Shown in pieces: positions 45,619-56,300 of a stretch of DNA of 64,000 nucleotides. The translations under genes and the position numbers were made by a program. The number at the start of each line of letters is the position of its first letter. The first letter of the stretch is position 1. The notes beneath the pieces were generated by a model that did no database searches, was not told the DNA's origin, and worked only from the letters and a program-made list of their open reading frames with translations. The stretch spans positions 310,001 through 374,000 of the forward strand of contig NZ_JACJVJ010000002.1 of assembly GCF_014237875.1 (NCBI RefSeq). The letters run 5' to 3'. Source of the DNA: Parasphingopyxis marina. GTDB taxonomy: Bacteria > Pseudomonadota > Alphaproteobacteria > Sphingomonadales > Sphingomonadaceae.

Positions 45619-47664
45619 ATGGCAATCGAAGAACCCGCAGCGACAGACGAAGAGCGCCAAGAACTCGTCGACCGCCACTGGGTGCCGTGGACCGTCCGCA
45701 TCTGGAGCGCAGTCGGGCCGCTCCGTTTCATCGCCTGCGTCACCCTGCTGTTCATCGCGGTGCTGATTGCGCGTTTCAGCTGGACGATGCCCGGCGTCGA
45801 GGAGATCGAACGGGTTCTTTATGACCTGCGCGCGACATATGCGATGCCGCTGGCCGAGGAGGACGAGCGCATCACGATCGTCACCTATGAAGAAGACACG
45901 CTCCTCAATACCGGCATTCGTTCGCCGCTCGATCGCGCCATCCTGGCCCGGGGCCTGACGGCGCTGGACGCGATGGAACCGCGCGCGATCGCGATCGACA
46001 TCCTGATCGATCAGGAAACGGCCAATGACGAACAGCTCGTGGCGGCGCTCAACGCGATGCGCACGCCGACCTATCTCGCCTTCGTCACGCCGGAATTTAA
46101 TCCCAATCTCCAGCTCCAGCCGCGCCAGGTCGATTTTATAGACGATTTCCATCGCCGGATAACCAACCCGCTCGTCCGGCCGACCAGCGTGAAGCTGGAG
46201 GCCGACAGCGACAATGTCGTGCGAAGCTGGCCCGAACAGCCCGAAGGCTTGCCGCCGCTCATGGCGAACTCGCTCGCACCCGGGCATGAGGCCTTTCGGT
46301 CCCACAGGGGCAGCATGACATATCGGCGCCCCACCTTTCAGGATGGCGCGGTCTTCACCAAATTGCCCATCGATTTCTTCGGCGAACCGGAGGAAGCCTC
46401 CTTCATGGCCGATTTTGTGAGGGGCCGGTATATCCTGATCGGCACCGACATTCCCGACGTGGACCGGTTCGAAACCCCGCGCACGCGATTGCGCGGCGAT
46501 CCGCCCATTGCCGGGGTGGAGGTTCATGCGCATCTCCTGTCGCAAATGCTCGACGGAACGATGCTGCGCGCCGTGCCCCGATGGGCGCTATGGGCCACCG
46601 CGTTCCTCGTCGTGCTCGCCGGCGCGCTAACCAGCCTCAGCGATCTCAGGCTCTGGAAGCTCGGCCTTTTGATTATCCTGCAGGCCGCCTTCCTCGTGTT
46701 CGTGCCCTTCGCCCTCCACCGGGCGGGAACGGATACCCAGACGCTCCCGGTTTTCGGCTGGGGCGCCGGCTGGATGATCGCCTTCACCGCCGTCGGCGCG
46801 GCGGCGCGTTCGGTCGGCGCGGAAAAGCGGCAATATGTGCAGGGCGCGCTCAACAAATATCTGCCGTCCGACGTCGCGACCCAGATCCTGGCCGATCCCA
46901 ACCGGCTGTCGCTGACCGGCGAAAAGCGCGAACTCTACGTGATCTTCACCGATCTCGAGGGCTTTACGAAGTTGAGCCACGCGATCGAACCGGAAATGGT
47001 TGCAACCCTGCTCAATCGCTATCTCGACCTGATGAGCGAGGCGGTGCTCGATCATGGCGGAACGATCGACAAGTTCGTCGGCGATGCCGTCGTCGCCTTT
47101 TGGGGCGCCCCGATTTCGCGGCCCGACGATGCCGAACGCGCCGCGCAATGCGCGGTGGCGATGTGGCGAATCGGCGAGGAATTCCGCCAATCGGTGCCCG
47201 ATGGGGTGCCGCCGGTCGGCCGCACCCGTGTCGGCCTGCACAAGGGCGAGGCGATCGTCGGCAATTTCGGCGGCGAGGAGCGCATCCAGTATACCGCGCT
47301 CGGCGACGCCATGAACACCGCCGCCCGGCTCGAAGGCGCGAACAAGTGGCTCGAAACCGTCGCCCTGGCGAGCGGCGAAGCGGTGGAAGAGGTAAAAACC
47401 GTCAATTTCAGGCCGTTAGGGCGCGTCACCCTGTCGGGCCGGTCGACACCGGTGGAAATCCACGAACCTGTGCTGGAAATCACGGCAGGTTCAGCTTCTT
47501 TGCTGCAATCCTTATGGCGTAAATTCGAACAGGGCGACCTGAAAGCCCGCGACGAAATAGTGGCATTGGCCGGGCAGAACCCTGGCGATGCGGCATTGCA
47601 AAATTTCGCGTCGCGGCTGAAAGAAACCGAACCGGGAGGCAGTTATGTTCTACAAGGCAAATAA
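45619..47664 (+). CDS. CHASE2 sensor-class III adenylate cyclase
   Basis: A 681-residue inner-membrane receptor cyclase. One helix at about 34-56 (FIACVTLLFIAVLIARFSW), an extracytoplasmic CHASE2 domain (about 60-300: ITIVTYEEDTLLNTG, RAIAIDILI, GVEVHAHLLSQMLDG), three helices at about 318-395, then the cyclase catalytic domain (430-615). Metal Asp D445 (FTDLEGF) and D489 (FVGDAVV), adenine-binding K485 and D563 (ALGDAMNTAARLE) and transition-state N566/R570 are all present, so cAMP production is expected. CHASE2 ligands are unknown. The gene overlaps the next one by 20 bases. Confidence 0.95.
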   Translation: MAIEEPAATDEERQELVDRHWVPWTVRIWSAVGPLRFIACVTLLFIAVLIARFSWTMPGVEEIERVLYDLRATYAMPLAEEDERITIVTYEEDTLLNTGIRSPLDRAILARGLTALDAMEPRAIAIDILIDQETANDEQLVAALNAMRTPTYLAFVTPEFNPNLQLQPRQVDFIDDFHRRITNPLVRPTSVKLEADSDNVVRSWPEQPEGLPPLMANSLAPGHEAFRSHRGSMTYRRPTFQDGAVFTKLPIDFFGEPEEASFMADFVRGRYILIGTDIPDVDRFETPRTRLRGDPPIAGVEVHAHLLSQMLDGTMLRAVPRWALWATAFLVVLAGALTSLSDLRLWKLGLLIILQAAFLVFVPFALHRAGTDTQTLPVFGWGAGWMIAFTAVGAAARSVGAEKRQYVQGALNKYLPSDVATQILADPNRLSLTGEKRELYVIFTDLEGFTKLSHAIEPEMVATLLNRYLDLMSEAVLDHGGTIDKFVGDAVVAFWGAPISRPDDAERAAQCAVAMWRIGEEFRQSVPDGVPPVGRTRVGLHKGEAIVGNFGGEERIQYTALGDAMNTAARLEGANKWLETVALASGEAVEEVKTVNFRPLGRVTLSGRSTPVEIHEPVLEITAGSASLLQSLWRKFEQGDLKARDEIVALAGQNPGDAALQNFASRLKETEPGGSYVLQGK

Positions 47665-48361
47665 AGCTCTTATCTATGCAACGATGGGCCTGTCGGTCGC
47701 ATCGATGGGCAGCGCAGCGATGGCCGATGTGCTCGTTACGCGGTCCAGCGGCGCGGCGGCGCGGCAGTATCCGCGCGGTACGCGGCTCGACGACAATCAG
47801 GTCATCGTATTGGGTGCCGGCGACAGCATCACCATTCTTACCAGCCGGGGGACGCGCCAATATAGCCGTCCTGGCCGATATCCGCTCAGCGGGCCGCGGC
47901 TTGCCGCGTCCAACGGCGTGGGCTTCACCAACGCGATAGCCCGTACGGGTGTCAGCCGCACCGGCGAACCCGTTTCGACGCCGGCCACATGGCAGATCGA
48001 AATCGGCATGAGCGGCCCCTTCTGCATTGCCCAGGGCCAGCCGGTCTCGTTCTGGCGTTATGACACGGAAGGGGCGGCCTCCTACACGGTGACCCGGTTG
48101 GTCGACAGTTCGAGCGCTACCGTAGCCTTTTCAGCGGGTGAAAATCAGTCGGCCTGGCCGTCAAGCTTCGTTCCGCACAACGGCACCTATCGCGTCGAAG
48201 GGCCGGGAGGATATAATGCGCAGGAGATCGTCATCACTTCGCTGGCGGTCGACCTGACGGATCCCGTGGCGGTCGGCGCTGCGCTGCTCGAAAACGGTTG
48301 CGACGAGCAGCTGAGCGCGTTCGCCACCGAGAACGAATCGGAAGCTGGGGATGCAAGCTAA
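47645..48361 (+). CDS. Exported beta-rich protein of unknown function (TPS locus)
   Basis: A 238-residue periplasmic or surface protein with a signal peptide (KALIYATMGLSVASMGSAAM, then AD). The mature N-terminus (VLVTRSSGAAARQYPRGTRL, ITILTSRGTRQYSRPGRY) has the alternating strand/turn pattern of a small beta-sandwich, weakly like FecR-type domains; the middle repeats Ser/Thr-rich strands. Two cysteines (GPFCIAQG, ENGCDEQ) could form a disulphide. I recall similar unnamed proteins beside CHASE2 cyclases in sphingomonads. The start lies inside the cyclase gene with GGGAGG upstream, so translation is coupled. Confidence 0.82.
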   Translation: MFYKANKALIYATMGLSVASMGSAAMADVLVTRSSGAAARQYPRGTRLDDNQVIVLGAGDSITILTSRGTRQYSRPGRYPLSGPRLAASNGVGFTNAIARTGVSRTGEPVSTPATWQIEIGMSGPFCIAQGQPVSFWRYDTEGAASYTVTRLVDSSSATVAFSAGENQSAWPSSFVPHNGTYRVEGPGGYNAQEIVITSLAVDLTDPVAVGAALLENGCDEQLSAFATENESEAGDAS

Positions 48362-48362
48362 G

Positions 48363-48377
48363 CGGCGACAATCGCCG
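48363..48377 (+). terminator. Terminator-like hairpin between the exported-protein gene and tpsB
   Basis: CGGCGA-CAA-TCGCCG, a perfect 6-bp stem with a 3-base loop starting one base after the stop at 48361, followed by AATTT. The T tract is short, so it may only reduce read-through into tpsB. It separates the CHAT-cyclase-unknown trio from the tpsB-tpsA pair. Confidence 0.45.
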
Positions 48378-48444
48378 AATTTAAGCTTGCCAGCGAAATG
48401 GAGAATTGGGATTCAGGTAAATTCGAATAGCGCATAACCGTCTT

Positions 48445-48453
48445 TAGGGTCGC
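48445..48453 (+). promoter_or_regulatory. Leader motif TAGGGTCGC upstream of tpsB
   Basis: TAGGGTCGC followed by AAAAGAT, 7 bases downstream of a CATAAC -10-like hexamer (48433-48438) and 135 bases before the tpsB GTG. It matches the elements before the CHAT and cytochrome genes, and probably marks the start region of a tpsBA-specific transcript. Confidence 0.35.
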
Positions 48454-48464
48454 AAAAGATGGTT

Positions 48465-48494
48465 ATTGCCGGGACACCGCAGCAATCTTGCGGT
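48465..48494 (+). promoter_or_regulatory. Overlapping alternative hairpins in the tpsB leader
   Basis: Hairpin I pairs ATTGC (48465-48469) with GCAAT (48482-48486). Hairpin II pairs ACCGCA (48476-48481) with TGCGGT (48489-48494). They cannot form together. They lie in the 227-base gap before tpsB, which also holds the palindrome TCGGATCCGA (48514-48523). This could be an RNA switch or chance; no known riboswitch class matches. Confidence 0.3.
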
Positions 48495-48588
48495 ACCAAT
48501 CAATGGGTCCGGATCGGATCCGAATGCGACTGCTTGCCTCTGCCTCTTGGCCTTGGTGCGTCAGTCACTTGCCAGGGGGAAATACGGC

Positions 48589-50337
48589 GTGGCATTGCGT
48601 AATCTGGGTTTAATATCAGGCTTTGTCCTTGCGGCTTGGCCTGCGGCAGCGATAGCCCAGACGACGGCGGCGCCGACACGCGAGGAAATCCTCCGCCAAC
48701 CCGATACCAGCATCGGCGAGCGCCCCGAGCGGATCGAAGTCGAAGGCGGGATCGAGCGCGCGCCCTGCCCGCTTGCCCAGCCGCGCTTCGAAAATGTCCG
48801 CTTCACCCTGCGCGGCGCCACCTTCTCCAATCTCGGTGAGATTTCCGAATCCGATCTTGCGCCCTCCTTCGCCGAATATCTGGGCCAGGAAGTACCGATC
48901 GCAACCGTGTGCGACATTCGCGACGGCGCCGCGACAATCCTGCGCAATCAGGGCTATCTCGCCGCCGTGCAGGTGCCGCCGCAGCAGATCGGCGATGACG
49001 GCATAGTCCGCTTCGATATTTTGACCGCGCAGATGACGCGCATCCAGGTGCGCGGCGAAACCGGCAATTCGGAAAACCGGATCGCCGGCTATCTGGAACC
49101 GCTGACCCATGCCGGGCCGTTCAACCAGCGCGCGGCCGAGCGCAACCTGTTGCTCGCCCGCGAACTTCCCGGCTTCGATACCCGGCTCACATTGCGCCCC
49201 GCCGACGGCGCGCCGGGCGAGGTGATCGGCGATGTCCGCGTCGAGCGCACCGGCTTTGTCGGCGAACTCAACGTCCAGAATTACAGTTCCCACTCGACCG
49301 GCCGGTTCGGCGGTCAGGCACGCGCCCAGTTCAACGACCTGACCGGCATGGGCGACAGCACCAACATCGCCTTCTTCGCCAGCGCCGATTTCAACGAACA
49401 GCTCGTCGTCAGCCTCGCGCACAGCTTCGCGGCCGGCAATGACGGGATGCGCGTCGGCGGCTCCTTCACCTATGCCTGGAATGATCCGACGATCGCCGGC
49501 GCGAGCCCGTTCGACACCGAAACGATGATCGCCAGCGCCTTTGTCAGCTACCCCTTCGTGCTGGACCAGGGCACACGGATCGGCGGAACCGCGGGCTTCG
49601 ACTTCATCAACCAGCAGATCGAATTCGGCGGTGCGCCGCTGAACCGGGATCGGCTGCGCGTCGCCTATGCGCGCCTTGACGCGCAGGTGATCGACCGCGC
49701 CAGCATCGACGGCCATGGCGGCTTCAGCGCCGCCGAACCGCGCTGGCGCTTCGCCGGTTCGGCCGAGATCCGCCAGGGGCTGGATATTTTCGATGCGACC
49801 GACCCCGGCATCTTCCCGGCGGTCGCCATCCCCCAGACGCGGACCGCGGGCAAGGCCGGCGCGACCGTCATCCGGTTCGAGGGGCTGGCCGAATTCCGGC
49901 CGAGCCCGGTGATCGCCTTCGTGCTGCAGCCGCGCGCGCAGATCAGCTGGGATCCGCTCCTTTCCTACGAGGAATTTTCGGCCGGCAACTATACGGTCGG
50001 GCGCGGCTATGATCCGGGCACGATCATCGGCGATCAGGGCTTCGGCTTCCGCTCGGAAATCCGCTTCAGCAGCGCCGTTCCGCGCACGCGTGAGAGCTGG
50101 GCGTTGCAACCGTACGGCTTTTTCGACGCCGTCTGGGTATGGAACGACGATCCGGTCTTTTCCGGCTTCGGCGGCAGCGACGAGCTGTGGTCGGCCGGTG
50201 CCGGGCTCCGCGCCAATTATGGCGATCTGGCGCGCTTCGACGCGACGTTCACGGTCCCGATCGAACGCACGAACATCACGCGCACCAGGCCCGATCCGCG
50301 GCTGCTTATATCCATGCTGATCAGGTTCGCACGATGA
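48589..50337 (+). CDS. TpsB/FhaC-type two-partner secretion outer-membrane transporter
   Basis: A 582-residue Omp85-superfamily protein. The start is the GTG at 48589: AGGGGGA lies 8 bases upstream and the signal peptide (NLGLISGFVLAAWPAAAIAQ) follows at once; the open frame upstream is not peptide-like. After a short linker come POTRA domains (about 60-215; RFENVRFTLRGATFSNLGEI, IRVRGETG-like IQVRGETGNSENRIAGYL) and a 16-strand barrel. The L6-loop motif appears as VGRGYDPG and the protein ends in RFAR with aromatic-terminal strands. It should export the TpsA encoded 30 bases downstream. Confidence 0.94.
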   Translation: MALRNLGLISGFVLAAWPAAAIAQTTAAPTREEILRQPDTSIGERPERIEVEGGIERAPCPLAQPRFENVRFTLRGATFSNLGEISESDLAPSFAEYLGQEVPIATVCDIRDGAATILRNQGYLAAVQVPPQQIGDDGIVRFDILTAQMTRIQVRGETGNSENRIAGYLEPLTHAGPFNQRAAERNLLLARELPGFDTRLTLRPADGAPGEVIGDVRVERTGFVGELNVQNYSSHSTGRFGGQARAQFNDLTGMGDSTNIAFFASADFNEQLVVSLAHSFAAGNDGMRVGGSFTYAWNDPTIAGASPFDTETMIASAFVSYPFVLDQGTRIGGTAGFDFINQQIEFGGAPLNRDRLRVAYARLDAQVIDRASIDGHGGFSAAEPRWRFAGSAEIRQGLDIFDATDPGIFPAVAIPQTRTAGKAGATVIRFEGLAEFRPSPVIAFVLQPRAQISWDPLLSYEEFSAGNYTVGRGYDPGTIIGDQGFGFRSEIRFSSAVPRTRESWALQPYGFFDAVWVWNDDPVFSGFGGSDELWSAGAGLRANYGDLARFDATFTVPIERTNITRTRPDPRLLISMLIRFAR

Positions 50338-50367
50338 CGATGAAGGGTCAGGCGAGAGGAATATGTT

Positions 50368-53300
50368 ATGACCGGTAAGCCCGCACGCCGTACCAAGAGC
50401 CTGTTCCGTTGCAGCTGCGCGGCAACCGTGCTGGTTGCCGCCCTCGCCACCCAGCCGGTGCTGGCGCAACCGGTGCCCGGCATGATCGTCGAGAATATTC
50501 CGCACATTCCCGGCAACATGATCGTTGCCAACCAGCCGCAGGCGCCGGCGGGATCGGGCGGCATCCCTCAACCGCATTCCATCCCGGTGAGCAGCGCGCC
50601 CAGCTTTACGCTCGGCAGCGGAACCTACACGCCCGGCGCGACGACCGACATCGTCACCGTCACGTCGAGCGAAGCGATTATCGACTGGAACCTGAACGGT
50701 GCGCTCAACCCCGCCGGCGAAGCTTTCTTCCTTCAGGACGGCGAGCGGCTGGCGTTCAACGGCGGCAGCCACCAGACGGTCCTCAACCGGATAAACCATA
50801 TCTCCGGCAGCCCGGTAATCCGGATCGACGGCGATATCGTCGGATCGCCGGCGCTTTGGTTCTACACGCCGGGCGGCTTCGTCATCGGGCCCCGGGGTTC
50901 GTTCGACGTCGGCAGCCTCGTCCTCACCTCTTTGCCGATCGATACCGACGGCGATACCACCCTGTTCGGCCCGGGCGGAGAGATCCGCTTCGGCCAGGCT
51001 TCGATCGCCGGCTCCTCGATCGTCATCGAAGAAAACAGGGGCCTGCCCAGCCCCAATATCGATGCCTCGAACAATGGCAGCTACGTCGCGCTGGTCGCGC
51101 CGCGGATCGAGCAGCACGGCGTCGTCAACGTCAATGGTTCGGTCGCCTATGTCGCGGCCGAACAAGCCGATATCATGATCAACAACGGCCTTTTCGATAT
51201 CAACGTCACCGTCGGCACGACCGATGCGAACGGGGTCGTCCACACAGGCTTCACCATCGGGCCGGCGAGCAGCCCGACCCCGGCACAGGACGGCGAGCCC
51301 GGCGAAGAGCCGATCCCGGCCAATCCCGACGCCCAGGCGATCTATTTCGTCGCGGTTCCGAAGAACGACGCGATCACCATGCTCGTCCGCGGCGATATCG
51401 GCTATGATGCCGCCGCCAGCGCCGATATCCAGAACGGCAACATCATCCTCAGCTCCGGCTACAATGTCTCGGTCGGGGGAACGGACGAGGCGCCGATTCC
51501 GGTCGTCGCTTCCAGCCCGGTCAACGAGATCCCGGTCAACATCGCGCTCGGAAGCGTCGAGTTCACGTCGGACATGACCGTTTTCGCGAGCGGCACGATC
51601 GATGCGCTCGGCGCGAACACCAATTCCATCAGGAGCAACTACGATCTGACGCTGATCGCGGGGCAACAGATCGATTTCGGCGGCACGAACGGCGGCCGCG
51701 TCGATGTCGACGGCAATGTTACCCTTCGCGCCGGAACGGCGACGCAGGGCGGCATCATCAATGTCGGCATCGATACCGGCTATGTCGGCAGCGAAACCCG
51801 CGGCGAGATTGCCATCGGCGGCAATTTCACGGTCGATGTCGGCGCCTACGGCACCCAGGGCATCGGAATAAGCGGCCAGGACGCGCAAGGCGGCACGCTG
51901 ACCATCAACGTCCTGGATGGCGGCATTCTGAGCGTCGGCGGCACGGCGATCTTCCTTGCCGATGCGATCGCCGGCGAAGGTAGCGATACGGCCGGGACGG
52001 CCCGGGCCGGTACTGTCACGCTCAACCTCGACGGCGCCAATTCGGAAGGCGAAGCCAGCCTGATCGACGTCGGCGGCCTGGTGCTGGGCGCGTCGGCCCA
52101 AGGCCAGGCGAACCATACGATATTCAATCCACCGGCCGAGGGCGGCGACAGTTTCGGCGGAACGGTGACGCTGAACGTGACCGGCGGAACGATAGACGCC
52201 GGATTTATCGGCCTGTTCGCCGATGCCTTTGCCGCGCCGGGAACCAACGGAAGCCCGGTCAGCAACGATGCTACCGCGGGCACGGTCAATGCCACTTTTT
52301 CCGCCGGTTCGCACGATATCGGCGATTTCACGATGAGCGCGCTGGCCGGCCATGGCGACGCGATCGACGCGAGCGGCACCCCGACCGACGGGCTTGCCAA
52401 TGGCGGCACCATAAACCTTCTCGTGACCGGACCGACCTTGGTTTCCGTCGGCGACACGGTGTTCATGGACGCCAGCACCGACGGCGTCACGACCGGCGCA
52501 AATGCGGCGAATATCGTTGTCGATATCGCCAACGGGGCTTCGCTCGACACGGATCGCCTGGCGATCCGGGCAACCGCCCGCGACGGCAACGAGGTCGTCA
52601 TCAACCAGGCAGGCAATGCGACGATCACCGTGGACGGGACAGATAGCGTCCTCAACACCAATTCGATCGACGTCTATGCCTATTCGCGCACCTCCTATGG
52701 CGGCACCGGCACCGGCGGCGACAAACAGGGCGGCAATGTCGCGATCTACGCCCAGAATGGCGGCGCGATCTATGGCGGCTTTATCGGCGTTTCCGTCGAT
52801 GCGGCGGCGGCCAATGACGCCGGCGGTATTGCGCAGGGCGGCTCCATCCTGATTTCGGTCGACACCAACAGCGTGATCGACTTCGGCTCGGGGTTGAACG
52901 GCTTTGCCTTTCTCAGCGCCGATGGCCGCGGCAATTCCATTCCCGGTGCCAATGGCGGCCCGACCGGCTTTGGCGGTAACATCGAGTTCCGCATCGACGG
53001 CGGCTTTCTGGGATTTGGCCGCGTATTTGCGGACGCCGACGGGGCTATCAATTTCGATGGCGAAGGCGGCGGCACCTTCCCGGAAGGCATCGGCGGCAGC
53101 GCCGTCGGCGGTACGTTCACGCTGAACATTCTCGGCGGCACGTTCGACGCCAACCTTCTCGACGTTTCGGCCGACGGTTTCGGCGGCAGGGGCGGCGCAA
53201 TCCGCGATATCGTGCAGAATGGCGAAATCGTAGCGCTTTCCGGATTCGGCCGCCCGAGGCCGGGCCTGGTGACGGCCTTCGGCCTCGCACCCTCGGCGCT

Positions 53301-56300
53301 GCCGCCCGACCCCGCGGCCGATGGCGGCACGGGAATGGGCGGGACCGTCGTCTTCAACCTCAACGGCGGCAATGCCACCGTGACCAACCTCACCGTTTCC
53401 GCCGACGGCTTTGGCGGCGACGGCTCGTACGGCTCGGTCGGCGTTTCCGGATCGGGTTCGGGCGGCGCGGGTATCGGCGGCACTGCCACGTTCAATGCGA
53501 TCACCGGCACCCTCACGGTCACCAACCAGCTTACCGTGGCGGCCAACGGCACGGGCGGCGACGGCGGCTTCGGGCGCGGCGTCGACGGCGGCCATGCCGG
53601 AGACGGCACCGGCGGCACCGCCACCTTCAATTTCGACGGCACCTCGACCATCTCCGCGGGCACCGTGCTCGTCCAGGCCGACGGTGCGGGCGGAGATGCA
53701 GCGGATTCCGATCAGGGATTCGGCGGCGAACCCGCCGGCCGCGGCGGCGATGGCGGCACCGGCACCGGCGGTACCGCGATTTTCAACAATACGGCCGGCA
53801 CGATCAGCTTTACCTCGCTCACCGTCCAGGCGCTCGGCACCGGCAGCGACGGCGCCGACAGCAGGGCTTCGTCGCCGGGCATCGCCGACGATTTCGGCGG
53901 GAATGGCGGCGACGGCATCGGCGGTATCGCGACGATCAACCTCAACCAGCCGGATCTTTCCACCCCCGACTATACCGTATCGGCGAACGCTACGGGCGGT
54001 ACCGGCGGCCAGGGCATTACCGGCGGCAATGGCGGCAACGCCACGGCCGGCACGGCGACGATCAACGTCAACAACGTGGCGGCGGATCTCAATTCCTCGA
54101 CGATCACCGCCGTGGCGACCGGCGGCGACGGCGGCACGCCCAACGCCATCACTGGAAATGGCGGTAGCGGCGGCACCGCAACCGGTGGAACCGCGCGGCT
54201 CGAAGTCATCGGCGCCAATGGCGATGTGGATATCAGCGGCGGCGGCTTCGTGATCGATTCCAGCGGCTATGGCGGGGACGGCACGAACGGATATTACCAG
54301 TTCGGCGGCGGGATCGACGGCGGCGACGGCGGCGATGGCGGCTCCGGCACCGGCGGTGTGTCCGAAATCATCGCTCGGACCGGCGGCACGATCACCATCG
54401 GCACGTCTTCCGCCTTCTACTTTTCGAGCACCGGGGTCGGCGGCGATGGCGGATCGGGCGCCAACTCCTACGACAGTGCCTCGGGCGACGGCGGCGACGG
54501 CGGCTCGGGCACCGGCGGCACCGCGCGCTTCCTCGCCCAGGGCGGCGAGATCACAACCAACGATGTGAACATCCTGGTGACCGGCAGCGCGGGCGCCGCG
54601 GGGAGCGGGGGCGTTTACGGTGCTTTCGGCACCAATGGCTTCGACGGCACCGAAGGCACCGGCACCGGCGGCACCGGCATCGTGGAGGTGCAGGAAGGCA
54701 GCCCCGGCATCATCACCATGGGCGCCGTCCTCATCCAGGCGGACGGGCTCGATTCGATCGGCGCGGTCTCGCCCTATGCCTATGGCGGCACCGTCATCAT
54801 TGCCGACACCTCGACCGACCCGCTGGGCCTTATCAGCTTCGATTCGCTCGATATCAGCGCCAATGTGGTTCCCGGCACGCCGGGCAGCGGCGTCTTCATC
54901 AGTTCGAACAGCGGCGCGATCAGCGTCACCAACGACGCCACGATCAGCGCCGGCGACAATGTCGAGTTCGCCTTCGAGGATGACGGCCAGTTCGTCGTGG
55001 GCGGGGCGCTCAGCGTCTCGAGCCTTTCCTCGATCCTCGTTTCGCATACCAACCGCACGCCGGGCGTCGATTCGATCAGCGTGAACGGCGATGCCGACTT
55101 CGCCGCCGGGGGCGATTTCAACGCCATGGCCGGATCGCGCATCGTCAGCGATACGACGCAGATTTCGGTACGGGCCGAAGGCAACGCGTCCGCCGACAAT
55201 CTCCAGGCGTTCGGCTTCATCGATTTTTCGGCTGGGATGGACGCGCTGATCAACGACGCCGCGGTCGTCGGACCGCCGATCACCGTCAATATTGGCCTGA
55301 CGAGCATCGTCGTTTCCGGCATCAATATCGAAGCCGGTTCGGATAACGATCCGACCTTCGAACGATTCGACCCCAATTACAGCGCCACGATCACCGGCGA
55401 CGTCACCTCGACCGGCGTCATTACCGTTTCTTCGGGCGGCAGCGCGCTGTTCATGGCCGGATCGAACACGATCGCCGACGACCGGCTGACGGTGCGGACC
55501 GGCGACGATATCGTCATCGGTGCGGGGGCCACGGTCGCCGCGAGCGCCAATCCCTTCGTCGCGCCCAATCCTGCCTCGCCCTTCACCGATCTCACCAACC
55601 TGTCCCTGCTCGCCGGAGACATCGGCACGGCGGGCCAACTGCTCTCGCCGGCGCTGACGCCGATCGCGTCGATCGTTTCGGCGGGAACCATCGATTCCAA
55701 TAACAGCGCCGTCATCATGACGGCGCAGGCGATCGACGGCGTCGGCGGCGCGATCATGGGCAGCTCGCTCAGCGTCGATATAAACAACGCGCCGCCCAAC
55801 GGCGTCGCGCAATCCGACGATAACGGCCTGCTGCGCGCGGCCTGTGTCGAGGGCAATGCCTGCCTGGGAAGCCTGTTCGCCGACAATATCGTCGCGATCG
55901 GGCAGACCGGCGTGCCGATTGCGCTTATCCTCGATGGCGGCGCCGTCGCCGCCAACGATGTGCTGATCACGACGCGGTCGGGCATGATCATCGGCATCGA
56001 CGGTGTCGCGTCCAGTTTCTCGGCCAGCAACCAGATGCTGATCGAGAGCCAGGAAGGCGATATCGACCTGCGCGACGCCGCGCTGGACAGCGGTACGCTA
56101 CAGATCGTCGCCGCCGGAAGCCTGCTCGGCACCGGTTCGATTACCAGCGCAGGCGATGTCGGGATTACGGTGGGCGGAGACCTGTTCGCCGCGAGTATCG
56201 ACGCGGGCGGCGAGTTGACCCAAGCCGCGGATATCGGCGGCCCGCTGGAGGGGCAATATGTCGTGCCCGGCACCATCAATGTCGGATTCCTCAGCGTGGG

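Noticed and set aside
44107-46545. An 812-codon minus-strand frame opposite the CHAT and cyclase genes
   Set aside because: It crosses the junction of two real genes and has shadow-type composition.
48431-48520. Possible cyclic-di-GMP (GEMM-like) riboswitch before tpsB, suggested by GGGTCGCAAAAG
   Set aside because: The surrounding conserved GEMM positions and the tetraloop-receptor layout are missing; only the local string resembles it.
53320-54690. Regular GGC-rich repeats looking like a tandem or CRISPR-like array
   Set aside because: They are in-frame protein repeats of tpsA with variable unit length and no constant direct repeat or spacer structure.
48616-55812. A 2398-codon open frame on the minus strand opposite tpsB and tpsA
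   Set aside because: It is a by-product of GC-rich codon use on the plus strand: its translation is Arg/Asp/Gly/Ala low-complexity without fold or signal features, it has no ribosome binding site, and it lies opposite two genes with clear family motifs.
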